A stretch of 64,000 nucleotides of DNA. Origin: Streptomyces hydrogenans (GTDB lineage Bacteria; Actinomycetota; Actinomycetes; Streptomycetales; Streptomycetaceae). Numbering within the stretch: position 1 is the stretch's first letter; every line of letters starts with the position of its first letter. A program made the translations under genes and the position numbers. A model generated the notes under the pieces. The model saw nothing but the letters and a program-made list of their open reading frames with translations. It made no database searches and had not been told where the DNA came from. The DNA is taken from contig NZ_BNBS01000017.1 in NCBI RefSeq assembly GCF_014656075.1, positions 28,069 to 92,068 of the forward strand. The letters are read 5' to 3'. This document shows positions 1 to 7,533 of the stretch, one piece after another.

Positions 1-83
1 AGGCGGTGCGCTCGCACAGCGACGTACGGCGGCCCGAGCTGGCCCGGGTGGTGGTCTCGGCGGCCCGGATCGGGCGGCGCTGA
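1..83 (+). CDS. C-terminal end of a truncated gene (unknown product)
   Basis: An open frame enters from the left edge and stops at TGA 81-83. It encodes about 26 residues ending VVVSAARIGRR. Codon use shows the strong third-position G/C of this genome, so it is probably the tail of a real gene, but nothing identifies the family. Confidence is low because only the tail is visible. Confidence 0.4.
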   Translation, partial: AVRSHSDVRRPELARVVVSAARIGRR

Positions 84-212
84 CCCGCCTCCGGGGTGGC
101 GAGTTCCCGCCAGGAACGGGGCCGTTCCCGGTCCGCGAGGAACGCGGCGGCGCCGTCGTTCGTCCCTCTGGTACCGCGGATGCGCGAACGACCAGCACGG
201 AGGTGGCGGGCG

Positions 213-818
213 ATGGCCGGTTTCCGGAGTCTCGCGAGACAGGTGCGCGATCAGCGCTGCGACACGGCGCTGCGCAGGTACGCGCTGCGCAAGTGCCTGG
301 AGCGGTTCGCTCCGTACGGGCACAGGGCGACCTGGGACCACCTGTGCCACCGGCACGGGTTCGGCCCGGACGACCGGGAGCTCGATCCGGCGCGGCTGGT
401 GGCCGCCCTGGAGGAGCTGGAGGAGGCGCGGGCGGTCTGGCTCGCGTACGAGGAGGACTTCGCCGCCCGGCGCCGGCGCGAGAAGCACGGCGGGCTGCGC
501 GCGCTGGGGGCGCTGGACGACTGGCACCGGGACGTGTGGGGCGGCAACGGCGTGGTGCGGTGCGGGAATCCGGCCGTCCACCCGACGGATCCGCTGCCCC
601 AGGTGGTGCGGCGGCTGGTGACGGCCCTGGAGCACGGCCCGGGCGAGGCGTGCCCGGGGTGCGCCGGCGCGCGGATCGCGTGGGGCGCCGGGGACGGGGA
701 CTGGTACGGGCCCGTGTGCGCCGACTGCGGCGTCGAGGTGCCCCGCGCCGCCCTCACCCCGGGAGCCCTGGCCCGGGCCCGCGGGGTGCGCGCCCGTCCC
801 TTGGTCCCGGCGGCGTGA
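213..818 (+). CDS. Hypothetical protein with C-terminal zinc-ribbon-like CxxC pairs
   Basis: This 201-residue protein is not recognised. The start at ATG 213 is chosen because a strong ribosome binding site (GGAGGT at 199-204) sits at the right distance; an upstream in-frame start at 96 has no such site. The first half is helical and rich in charged residues. Near the C-terminus a CPGC pair and a CADC pair lie about 22 residues apart, as in a zinc ribbon. There is no signal peptide or membrane segment, so it is probably cytoplasmic. A nucleic-acid or metal-binding role is possible but only inferred. It lies about 100 bases ahead of the BKACE-like gene on the same strand. Confidence 0.65.
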   Translation: MAGFRSLARQVRDQRCDTALRRYALRKCLERFAPYGHRATWDHLCHRHGFGPDDRELDPARLVAALEELEEARAVWLAYEEDFAARRRREKHGGLRALGALDDWHRDVWGGNGVVRCGNPAVHPTDPLPQVVRRLVTALEHGPGEACPGCAGARIAWGAGDGDWYGPVCADCGVEVPRAALTPGALARARGVRARPLVPAA

Positions 819-920
819 CGCTTCCCGGCGGCGTGACACTTCGCGGCGCACGGGCACGGTGGGCGCCGGAGGCCGGGTCCGGGACTCAGGGCGGCGGCCG
901 GGGCGCTCGCGCGGCGTGAC

Positions 921-1625
921 GTGACGGGGGTGGCGCGGGTGTTGCAGGCGGTGTTGAACGGCGCCTGGGGGCCCGGGGAGTCGGCGGTGGTGCCACGGGA
1001 TCCCGCGGGGCTCGCCGCGGCCGCGGCGGACGCGGTGGCGGCGGGGGCGCGCGGGGTGCGGAGCCGGCCGCGGCCGCCCTGCGGCGGGGCTTCGCTCTCG
1101 CCCCGGGTGGTGGGGCCCGCGCTGGCGGCGGTACGGCGCGCGGTGCGCGTACCGGTGGCCGTGGCGGTGGACGCGTGGGCCGAGCCCGATCCGGCGCGGC
1201 GGGTCGCGCGGATCCGGGCCTGGGAGGAGCTTCCGGACCTGGCGTGGGTGGCCTGGCACGAGCCGGGCGCCGAGGAGACGGCGGCGGCGCTGCTGGCACG
1301 CGGCGTGGCCGTGGAGGCCGGGCTGCGGGCGGGCACGGCGGACCCGGACCTCTTCGCCCGTTCCCCGGCGGCGCCCCGGGTGCGGCGGATCGTGGCGGAG
1401 GCTCCCGACGACGGGGCGGGACCGTGGGCCCTGGCCGCCGCGCACGGCCCGGTGCCCGTCCTGCTGCACGGCACCGGCCCGGCGGCCTGGCCGGTGCTGC
1501 GACTGGCCCGGCGGCTCGGCATGGACGGCCGGATCGGCCTGGAGGACACGCTGTCGCTGCCGGACGGCACCCGCGCCCGCTCCACGGCGGAGCAGGTGCG
1601 GGCCGCGCTGTCGGACGGGCCCTAG
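921..1625 (+). CDS. BKACE family (3-keto-5-aminohexanoate cleavage, DUF849-like) protein with lost zinc ligands
   Basis: The 234-residue protein matches the BKACE family, whose members condense a beta-keto acid with acetyl-CoA using a zinc ion. Recognisable blocks are DPAGLAAAAADAVAAGA near residue 35, PCGGASLSPRVV near 55 and GLEDTLSLPDG at 206-216, whose Glu208 corresponds to the family's zinc-binding Glu. The characteristic His-x-His zinc motif (normally VHxHP before the PCG block) reads Val-Arg-Ser-Arg-Pro here (Arg47, Arg49), so two of three zinc ligands are gone. The fold is probably kept, but classical activity is doubtful. It begins with GTG and is shorter than typical members (about 270-300 residues). 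It converges on soxR. Confidence 0.75.
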   Translation: MTGVARVLQAVLNGAWGPGESAVVPRDPAGLAAAAADAVAAGARGVRSRPRPPCGGASLSPRVVGPALAAVRRAVRVPVAVAVDAWAEPDPARRVARIRAWEELPDLAWVAWHEPGAEETAAALLARGVAVEAGLRAGTADPDLFARSPAAPRVRRIVAEAPDDGAGPWALAAAHGPVPVLLHGTGPAAWPVLRLARRLGMDGRIGLEDTLSLPDGTRARSTAEQVRAALSDGP

Positions 1626-1682
1626 GAACCCTCGCCCCCCGGGGCTCGCGGCGGCGCGGGGGCGGGCCGCGCCGTCGACGTG

Positions 1683-1718
<36 letters not shown>

Positions 1719-2198
1719 CTAGGAGCTCTCGTCCGCGGGCTCGCGGCGCAGCGGCAGCAGGCGGGAGCCGGCCATCCGCTCGCCGAAGGCGTCGTCGGGG
1801 TTGGAGAGCACGCAGGTCTCCAGGGACAGGCAGCCGCAGCCGATGCAGTCCGTCAGGTGGTCGCGGAGCCGGCCGAGCTGCTTGATGCGGTCGTCGAGCT
1901 CTGCCCGCCAGGTGGCGGAGAGCCGGGACCAGTCCTCGCGGTTCGGGGTGCGTTCCTCGGGGAGTTCGGAGAGGGCGTCGCGGATGGTGGCGAGGGGGAT
2001 GCCGACGCGCTGGGCGGCGCGGATGAAGGCGACCCGGCGCAGCGCGTCGCGCCCGTAACGGCGCTGGTTGCCGGCGGTGCGTCGGCTGCCGATGAGCCCC
2101 TTGGCCTCGTAGAAGTGGAGGGCGGAGACGGCGGCGCCGCTGCGGGCGGCGAGCTGACCGACGGTGAGTTCGTGGATCTTCTCGGGAATCTGCGGCAC
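1719..2198 (-). CDS. soxR: Redox-sensing transcriptional activator SoxR (MerR family)
   Basis: A 159-residue MerR-type regulator. The N-terminal winged helix (about residues 11-80) has the family core [12 protein letters not shown], followed by a dimerisation helix and the [2Fe-2S] cluster motif Cys118-x2-Cys121-x-Cys123-x5-Cys129. The cluster senses redox-active compounds; streptomycete SoxR is known to respond to endogenous quinone-like antibiotics such as actinorhodin. The start is GTG 2198, giving the family N-terminus [14 protein letters not shown]; longer upstream readings are not family-like. A GAGGG lies too close to the start to be a typical ribosome binding site. The gene is divergent from the MaoC hydratase gene. 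Confidence 0.95.
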   Translation of the reverse strand: MPQIPEKIHELTVGQLAARSGAAVSALHFYEAKGLIGSRRTAGNQRRYGRDALRRVAFIRAAQRVGIPLATIRDALSELPEERTPNREDWSRLSATWRAELDDRIKQLGRLRDHLTDCIGCGCLSLETCVLSNPDDAFGERMAGSRLLPLRREPADESS

Positions 2199-2247
2199 CC
2201 CTCGAACCCTACTGGTCCGTTGACACCGCGACCCCCACCCCACATGC

Positions 2248-2263
2248 TGAGCAAGCGCTTAGA
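2248..2263. promoter_or_regulatory. Putative TetR operator, copy 1 (upstream of MaoC gene)
   Basis: The 16-mer TGAGCAAGCGCTTAGA, with a palindromic AAGCGCTT core, lies 41 bases before the MaoC gene start. An identical 16-mer lies upstream of the TetR gene ending at 3389. Exact repetition at both promoters suggests an operator of that TetR protein. Its left half (TGAGCAAGC) resembles operators of acyl-CoA-responsive TetR regulators such as KstR2. Confidence 0.65.
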
Positions 2264-2304
2264 CACAAACCGTTTGGTATGTCGTACGAGAAGGGACCAG
2301 GCAC

Positions 2305-2766
2305 ATGGCCGAGCCGAGGATCTTCACCTCCGCCGAAGAGCTGCGCGCGGGGGTCGGCGAGCAGCTGGGGCACAGCGACTGGCTGGAGGTCGACCAGAAG
2401 CGGATCGACCTCTTCGCCGAGGCCACCGGCGACCACCAGTGGATCCACGTGGACCCCGAGCGCGCCGCCTCCGGCCCCTTCGGCTCGACGATCGCGCACG
2501 GCTATCTGACCCTCTCCCTGCTGCCGCTGTTCGTGCCGCAGGTGCTGCGGGTCGAGGGCATGAAGATGGGCCTCAACTACGGCACGGAGAAGGTGCGCTT
2601 CCCCGCGCCGGTGCCGGTCGGCTCGCGGCTGCGCGCCACCGCCGTGCTGACGAAGGTCGAGGAGGCCGGCGGCGGCGTGCAGGTCACCGCGAAGGTGACC
2701 GTGGAGCGCGAGGGCGGCGACAAGCCGGTGTGCGTCGCCGAGTCGGTCTCGCGCTACTACTTCTGA
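2305..2766 (+). CDS. MaoC family (R)-specific enoyl-CoA hydratase / dehydratase
   Basis: A 153-residue single hot-dog-fold protein. It carries the MaoC hydratase motif with catalytic Asp and His in ATGDHQWIHVD (about residues 43-53) and the substrate-tunnel block GSTIAHGYLTLSL. Family members hydrate trans-2-enoyl-CoA to (R)-3-hydroxyacyl-CoA in fatty-acid or polyhydroxyalkanoate metabolism. It is cytosolic and dimeric in the family. The start is ATG 2305. The putative TetR operator at 2248-2263 lies in its promoter region. Its 3' end overlaps the convergent TetR gene by 10 bases. Its exact substrate cannot be read from sequence. Confidence 0.9.
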   Translation: MAEPRIFTSAEELRAGVGEQLGHSDWLEVDQKRIDLFAEATGDHQWIHVDPERAASGPFGSTIAHGYLTLSLLPLFVPQVLRVEGMKMGLNYGTEKVRFPAPVPVGSRLRATAVLTKVEEAGGGVQVTAKVTVEREGGDKPVCVAESVSRYYF

Positions 2767-3389
2767 GCCCGGTAGCCCACCATGCGGAGCACGAGGTCGG
2801 CGTAGAACGCGCCGACCTCGTCGGGCGTCCGGCGGCCCTGGACGTTGAACCAGCGGGCCACGTCGATGCAGAGCGAGAGCACGGCGACGGTCGTGCCGGC
2901 CGGATCGGCCACGTCGAACTCGCCGGCCGCCACGCCCTCCTCCAGGATCCGGACCACGGTGGCCTCGGTCTCCCGGCGCAGCTCCACGATCTCGGCGCGG
3001 TGCTCGGGGCCGAGCGCGTCCAGCTCGTACTGGACGACCCGGGCGGTCGCGTGCCGCTCGGCGTGCCAGCCGACGAAGGAGCGCACGGCGTCGGCGAGCC
3101 GGTCGGAGGGCGGGCCCTCGCGCCGCTCGGCGCCCCGCAGGATCTCCAGGGCCTTGTCGTGACCGATGCGGCTGATCCGGTGGAGCAGCTCTTCCTTGGT
3201 CTTGTAGTGGATGTACAGCGCGGCCGGGCTCATGCCGGCGCGGCCGGCGATGTCCCGGGTGGTGGTGGCGTGGTAGCCGCGTTCGGCGAACGCCTCGACG
3301 GCCGCCACCAGCAGCCTCCGGGCGGCCTCGGGCGCGACCTCGCCCCAGGTCACGTCCTCGCCGCCGGGCGCCTGCTCCGCCGTGCTCAT
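2757..3389 (-). CDS. TetR/AcrR family regulator, probably of acyl-CoA metabolism
   Basis: A 210-residue TetR protein. The helix-turn-helix (about residues 25-70) includes GYHATTTRDIAGRAGMSPAALYIHYKTKEELL. The C-terminal ligand domain resembles KstR2-like regulators (VARWFNVQGRRTPDEVGAFYADLVLRM near the end). The ribosome binding site GAGGAGG precedes ATG 3389. The same 16-base palindromic element occurs in its own upstream region (3437-3452) and before the adjacent MaoC hydratase, so it probably represses itself and that gene. The inducer is likely an acyl-CoA; this is inference from context. Confidence 0.9.
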   Translation of the reverse strand: MSTAEQAPGGEDVTWGEVAPEAARRLLVAAVEAFAERGYHATTTRDIAGRAGMSPAALYIHYKTKEELLHRISRIGHDKALEILRGAERREGPPSDRLADAVRSFVGWHAERHATARVVQYELDALGPEHRAEIVELRRETEATVVRILEEGVAAGEFDVADPAGTTVAVLSLCIDVARWFNVQGRRTPDEVGAFYADLVLRMVGYRAQK

Positions 3390-3436
3390 CCCACACTCCT
3401 CCTCGACCGGTCAGGAGGCACACCCTACAACGCCGA

Positions 3437-3452
3437 TGAGCAAGCGCTTAGA
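3437..3452. promoter_or_regulatory. Putative TetR operator, copy 2 (upstream of tetR)
   Basis: A second exact copy of TGAGCAAGCGCTTAGA lies 47 bases upstream of the TetR start at 3389. It is identical over all 16 bases to the copy at 2248-2263. Autoregulation by the TetR protein is the simplest reading. Confidence 0.65.
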
Positions 3453-3486
3453 GACCAAGGCGCCCGGCGGCCCGGGCGGACCCGGC

Positions 3487-3777
3487 TCAGAGCTTCTGCT
3501 GGAAGGGGTCGTGCTCGGCGAGGAGCTTCTCCAGACGGGCCTGGTCCACCCGGCTGACGATCCGGTCCGACTCCTGCCGGTCCCGGACCACCTTGGCCAG
3601 GGTGAAGGCGGAGGTGGTGAGGTAGAGGACGGATACCGCGAGGAAGGCCCGGACCCAGGCGCTCGCCTCCAGCTGGTAGATCCCGATGCCGACGGCGGCG
3701 ATGGCGACCGCGAAGGAGATGACGGCCTGCGCGTGGTACGCGTTCGTGTTCTGCTGCTTGACCTGTGACTCGCTCAT
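3487..3777 (-). CDS. YiaA/YiaB-type two-helix membrane protein
   Basis: A 96-residue inner-membrane protein with two hydrophobic helices (about residues 17-35 and 42-60), separated by a short LEASAWVRAF turn, and a charged cytoplasmic tail (RDRQESDRIVSR). This is the layout of the YiaAB two-helix family, whose function is unknown. ATG 3777 is chosen because it gives MSESQVKQQNTNAYHAQA, and upstream in-frame codons fall inside the inverted repeat at 3789-3820. It is flanked by the TetR gene and the acyl-CoA dehydrogenase on the same strand, but the hairpin separates it from the latter. Confidence 0.85.
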   Translation of the reverse strand: MSESQVKQQNTNAYHAQAVISFAVAIAAVGIGIYQLEASAWVRAFLAVSVLYLTTSAFTLAKVVRDRQESDRIVSRVDQARLEKLLAEHDPFQQKL

Positions 3778-3788
3778 GGGCACAGCAT

Positions 3789-3820
3789 CGGGCGGATGTG
3801 GCGACCGCCACATCCGCCCG
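3789..3820 (-). terminator. Hairpin terminator downstream of the acyl-CoA dehydrogenase
   Basis: A perfect 14-base stem (CGGGCGGATGTGGC paired with GCCACATCCGCCCG) with loop GACC lies 30 bases after the acyl-CoA dehydrogenase stop and before the YiaAB start. It has no T-tract, as is usual for streptomycete terminators. Confidence 0.75.
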
Positions 3821-3849
3821 GATACTCAGACCCCGCTGGGGTGCGGCAC

Positions 3850-5002
3850 TCAGAAGGCGGAGACCCCGGTGAGCGCCCGGCCGATGATGAGCTTCTGGAT
3901 CTGGCTGGTGCCCTCGTAGAGCGTCATCACGCGGGCGTCGCGCAGCAGCTTGCCGACGGGGTACTCGTCGATGTAGCCGTAGCCGCCGAAGACCTGGAGG
4001 GCGTTGTTGGCGCAGCGGACGGCGGCCTCGGAGGCGAACAGCTTGGCCTGGGAGGCGGCGGTGGCGAAGTCCTCGCCCCGGTCGACGAGGTCGGCGACCC
4101 GCCAGGTCAGCAGCCGGGCCGCGTCCACGTCGACGGCGATGTCGCTGAGCAGTTCCTGCACCAGCTGGTACGAGGCGATGGGCTTGCCGAACTGCTCGCG
4201 CTCCCCCGCGTAGCGCACCGCGGCGTCGAGCGCCGCCCGGGCGATGCCGACGCAGCCGGCGGCGACCGACATCCGGCCCTTGGCCAGGGCGGACATGGCG
4301 ACCGCGAAGCCCTTCCCCTCGGGACCGAGCATCGCGGAGGCCGGGACGCGCACCCCCTCCAGGGCGAGTTCGGCGGTGGCCTGACCGCGCAGTCCGAGCT
4401 TGCCGTGGACGGCGCGGCGGGTGAGCCCGGGGGCGTCGGCGGGGACCAGGAAGGCGGAGACGCCCTTGTGGCCGGGGGTGTCGTTGGTCCGCGCGAAGAG
4501 CAGGACGACATCGGCCCAGGTGCCGTTGGTGATGAACATCTTGGAGCCGTCGATGACGTAGTCGTCGCCGTCGCGCACCGCCCGGGTGCTCAGGTTCCCC
4601 GCATCGGAGCCGGTGCCGGGCTCGGTGAGGCCGAAGCAGCCGAGGGCGTCGCCGGAGGCGAGCCGGGGCAGCCAGGCCCGCTTCTGCTCCTCGGTGCCCC
4701 CAGGAGGCGATGGTCTTGGCCACCAGGCCGAGGGAGACGGAGACGATGCCGCGCACGGAGGAGTCGCCGCGCCCCAGCTCCTCGGTGACGAGGCAGTACG
4801 CGAGGTGGTCGCCGCCCGAGCCGCCGTACTCCTCGGGGATCGTGAGCCCGAGGAAGCCGACGGCGCCGAGCTTCTTCACGATGCCCCGGTCCACCTCCTC
4901 GGCGCGGTCCCACGCCACCACGTGCGGGGCGACCTCGCGGGCGACGAAGTCCTCGGCGAGCCGCCGTACGTCCCGCTGCTCCTCGCTCAGCGCCAGATCC
5001 AC
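3850..5002 (-). pseudogene. Acyl-CoA dehydrogenase, interrupted by a one-base frameshift
   Basis: The gene starts at GTG 5002 (ribosome binding site GAGAGG) with MDLALSEEQRDVRRLAEDFV and runs in one frame to about 4700. It then continues in a second frame to the stop at 3850 (FGGYGYIDEYPVGKLLRDAR, GTSQIQKLIIGRAL near the end). The shift falls in a run of five C (4697-4701, plus strand); removing one C restores SWGTEEQKRAWL, the normal sequence at this point. The repaired protein would be 383 residues, the usual length for these FAD-dependent dehydrogenases, and retains the base region ending VMTLYEGTSQ with its catalytic Glu. It is either a real inactivation or a sequencing error in a homopolymer. 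It is divergent from the TetR gene at 5075. Confidence 0.85.
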
Positions 5003-5030
5003 CGTGCCACCTCTCCCTCGCCCGTCCTTT

Positions 5031-5051
5031 AATTACCACTGCTAGTTTTAG
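5031..5051. promoter_or_regulatory. Putative operator shared with the aldehyde dehydrogenase promoter, copy 1
   Basis: A 21-base element ending CTAGTTTTAG lies between the acyl-CoA dehydrogenase and the divergent TetR gene. It matches 17 of 21 bases of the element at 12995-13015 upstream of the aldehyde dehydrogenase. It ends 23 bases before the TetR start and overlaps the likely promoter of that gene. Confidence 0.55.
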
Positions 5052-5074
5052 CGGTGCGGCCTACTATGTGCGCC

Positions 5075-5737
5075 ATGGCCCGACCGCGCAAGCCCCTGCT
5101 CAGCCGAGACCGCATCGTCGAGACGGCGGGCGCGCTCGTGGACGCGGAGGGCCTGGCCGCCCTCTCGACCCGGCGGCTCGCGGCCGAACTCGGGGTGAGC
5201 GGCCCCTCCCTCTACAACCACTTCCGCACCAAGGACGAGATCCTGGACGCGGTCGCCGACGCGGTCAGCGCCAAGATCGACCTGTCGATGTTCGAGGAGG
5301 ACGACCCCCGCGACTGGCGCACCGCCCTGCACGACTGGGCGCTGTCCTACCGGGCCGCCCTCGCCGACCATCCGCAGATCGTGCCCGTCCTCGCCCAGGG
5401 CCCCGGTCGCCGCCCGGCGGGCCTCAAGGTCGCGGACGCGGTCTTCGGCGCGATGGTCCGGGCCGGCTGGCCGCCCGCCCAGGCCACCCACATCGGCGCC
5501 CTGATGCGGTACTTCGTCACCGGCTCCGCCCTCGGCTCCTTCGCCCGCGGCTTCGTCGACGACGAGACGGCCTACGACCCCGCCGACTACCCCCACCTCG
5601 GCCAGGCGCACCGCCTCGCCGAGCACCGCGAGAAGGTAGACGAGGGCGCCTTCGCCACCGGCCTGCGGGCCCTGCTCGACGGCCTGGGGACGCAGTACGA
5701 GAGGCACGCGCACGTTTCGGGCGGCGCCGAAGCGTGA
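5075..5737 (+). CDS. TetR family regulator
   Basis: A 220-residue TetR protein: a helix-turn-helix (about residues 11-60, GLAALSTRRLAAELGVSGPSLYNHFRTKDEIL) followed by a TetR-C-type effector domain. ATG 5075 gives the family-like start MARPRKPLLSR. No ribosome binding site is visible, but a TACTAT -10 box (5061-5066) lies just upstream, so the transcript may be leaderless. It is divergent from the acyl-CoA dehydrogenase, with a candidate operator between them that recurs before the aldehyde dehydrogenase at 12923. It probably controls both, possibly in response to an acyl-CoA or aldehyde. Confidence 0.88.
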   Translation: MARPRKPLLSRDRIVETAGALVDAEGLAALSTRRLAAELGVSGPSLYNHFRTKDEILDAVADAVSAKIDLSMFEEDDPRDWRTALHDWALSYRAALADHPQIVPVLAQGPGRRPAGLKVADAVFGAMVRAGWPPAQATHIGALMRYFVTGSALGSFARGFVDDETAYDPADYPHLGQAHRLAEHREKVDEGAFATGLRALLDGLGTQYERHAHVSGGAEA

Positions 5738-5755
5738 GCGGGGGATGCTGGGTCC

Positions 5756-6451
5756 ATGGGAGCCAGTGAACTCGCCGCCTTCGCGGCACTCTTCGCGGAG
5801 GAGAGCCGGGCCGCCATGCTGCTCGCCCTGCTCGACGGACGGGCCTGGACGGCCGGGGAACTGGCCCGCCACGCGCGCGTGGCGCCGTCCACCGCCACCG
5901 AACACCTCGGCAAGCTCGTCGCGGGCGGGGTGCTCACCGAGGAACGGCAGGGCCGGCACCGGTACGTACGGCTGGCCGGGCCCGGGATCGCGCACCTCGT
6001 CGAGGAGCTGGCCGCCCGCGCCGGGCCGGGCGCGGACGAGGCGCCCCGGTCGCTGGCGGCCGTGAACGCCGGCCGGGCGATGGCCCGGGGCCGCACCTGC
6101 TACGACCACCTCGCCGGCCGCCTCGGGATCGCCGTCACGGACGCGCTGACCGCCCGCGGGCTGCTGCGCCAGGACACCGGCTTCGCGCTCACGGACCGGG
6201 GCCTGGCCTGGTTCTCGGACCTCGGCATCCCGCTCGTACGGAAGGGCCGGCGGCCGCTCGCGCGCGGCTGCCTGGACTGGACCGAGCGCCGCCCCCATCT
6301 CGCGGGGACCGCGGGCGCGGCGCTCTGCGCGCACGCGCTGGACAGCGGCTGGTGCGTACGGATCGGCTCCGGGCGGGCGGTGAAGGTCACCCCGGCCGGA
6401 GAGCGGGCGCTGTGGCGGGAACTCGGGATCGAGGCGGGGGCGGTGAGGTGA
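5756..6451 (+). CDS. ArsR/SmtB-type winged-helix regulator with long C-terminal domain
   Basis: A 231-residue regulator. The N-terminal winged helix (about residues 5-80) has the ArsR-like pattern LAEESRAAMLLALLDGRAWTAGELARHARVAPSTATEHLGKLV. The C-terminal half (about residues 100-231) contains Cys and His residues (RTCYDHLAGRLG, GCLDWTERRPHLAGTAGAALCAH) seen in a subgroup of longer ArsR proteins. No specific metal site is certain. It starts at ATG 5756, 18 bases after the TetR stop, so the two may be co-transcribed, and it precedes the EamA exporter gene. Confidence 0.85.
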   Translation: MGASELAAFAALFAEESRAAMLLALLDGRAWTAGELARHARVAPSTATEHLGKLVAGGVLTEERQGRHRYVRLAGPGIAHLVEELAARAGPGADEAPRSLAAVNAGRAMARGRTCYDHLAGRLGIAVTDALTARGLLRQDTGFALTDRGLAWFSDLGIPLVRKGRRPLARGCLDWTERRPHLAGTAGAALCAHALDSGWCVRIGSGRAVKVTPAGERALWRELGIEAGAVR

Positions 6452-6585
6452 GGGGGCAACGCGGCGCAGGAAGCGGCGCGGCGAAAGGGGCGGGGCGCGC
6501 GCGGCGCGCCAGGGGGAGGGTCGCCGGGAGGGGAGCGCGGGATATTGCGGTGTGGGCCGAAGGGTGGGCGCCCTACCGTCGGGCC

Positions 6586-7533
6586 ATGCCGAAAACCGTC
6601 TCCTCCGCCCGGCTCGCGCTCGCCGCCGCCGGGGTCACCGTCGTCCTGTGGGCGTCCGCCTTCGTCTCCATCCGCAGCGCCGGGGCCGCGTACTCCCCCG
6701 GCGCGCTCGCCCTCGGGCGGCTGCTCGCCGGGGCGCTGGTCCTCGTGGCCGTCCTCCTGGTCCGGCGCGAGGGGCTGCCGCCCCGGGCCGCCTGGCCGGG
6801 GATCCTCGTCTCCGGCCTGCTCTGGTTCGGGGTGTACATGGTGGTGCTGAACTGGGGCGAGCAGGAGGTCGACGCCGGTACGGCCGCGATGCTCGTCAAC
6901 ATCGGCCCCATCCTGATCGCCCTGCTCGGCGCCCGCTTCCTGGGCGAGAAGCTGCCGCCGCGCCTGCTCGCCGGCATGGCGGTGTCCTTCGCGGGCGCCG
7001 TGGCCGTCGGCCTGTCGATGTCCGGTGAGGACGGCCACGCCTCGGTGCTGGGCGTCGCCCTCTGCCTGCTGGCGGCGGTGGCGTACGCGGGCGGGGTGGT
7101 GGCGCAGAAGCCCGCGCTGGCGCACGCGAGCGCACTCCAGGTGACGACCTTCGGCTGCTCGATCGGCGCGGTCGCCTGCCTGCCCTTCGCCGGACAGCTG
7201 GTCCCCGAGGCGGCGCGGGCGCCGCTGTCGGCGACCGCGAACATGGTCTACCTCGGGGTGTTCCCGACCGCGCTCGCCTTCACCACCTGGGCGTACGCGC
7301 TGGCGCGGACGACCGCGGGGCGGATGGGCGCGACCACCTACGCCGTGCCCGCCCTGGTGGTGCTGATGGCCTGGGCGCTGCTCGGCGAGCTGCCCGGGGC
7401 ACTGACGCTCGTGGGCGGCGCGCTGTGCCTGGCGGGGGTGGCGGTGTCCCGGTCCCGTCCGCGCACGGCCGTGCGGCCCGTGTCAGGAGCGGACACCGGA
7501 CTGGAGGAGGCCGCGGGCGAACGCCGCCAGTGA
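6586..7533 (+). CDS. EamA/DMT-type transporter
   Basis: A 315-residue polytopic membrane protein with ten predicted helices arranged as two EamA repeats (about residues 5-140 and 150-290). Family members export metabolites such as amino acids or toxic compounds across the inner membrane. ATG 6586 is preceded by CCTACCGTC, a TACCGT -10 box about 7 bases upstream, and no ribosome binding site, so a leaderless transcript is likely. The substrate cannot be told from sequence. Its 3' end overlaps the convergent TetR gene by 51 bases. Confidence 0.9.
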   Translation: MPKTVSSARLALAAAGVTVVLWASAFVSIRSAGAAYSPGALALGRLLAGALVLVAVLLVRREGLPPRAAWPGILVSGLLWFGVYMVVLNWGEQEVDAGTAAMLVNIGPILIALLGARFLGEKLPPRLLAGMAVSFAGAVAVGLSMSGEDGHASVLGVALCLLAAVAYAGGVVAQKPALAHASALQVTTFGCSIGAVACLPFAGQLVPEAARAPLSATANMVYLGVFPTALAFTTWAYALARTTAGRMGATTYAVPALVVLMAWALLGELPGALTLVGGALCLAGVAVSRSRPRTAVRPVSGADTGLEEAAGERRQ

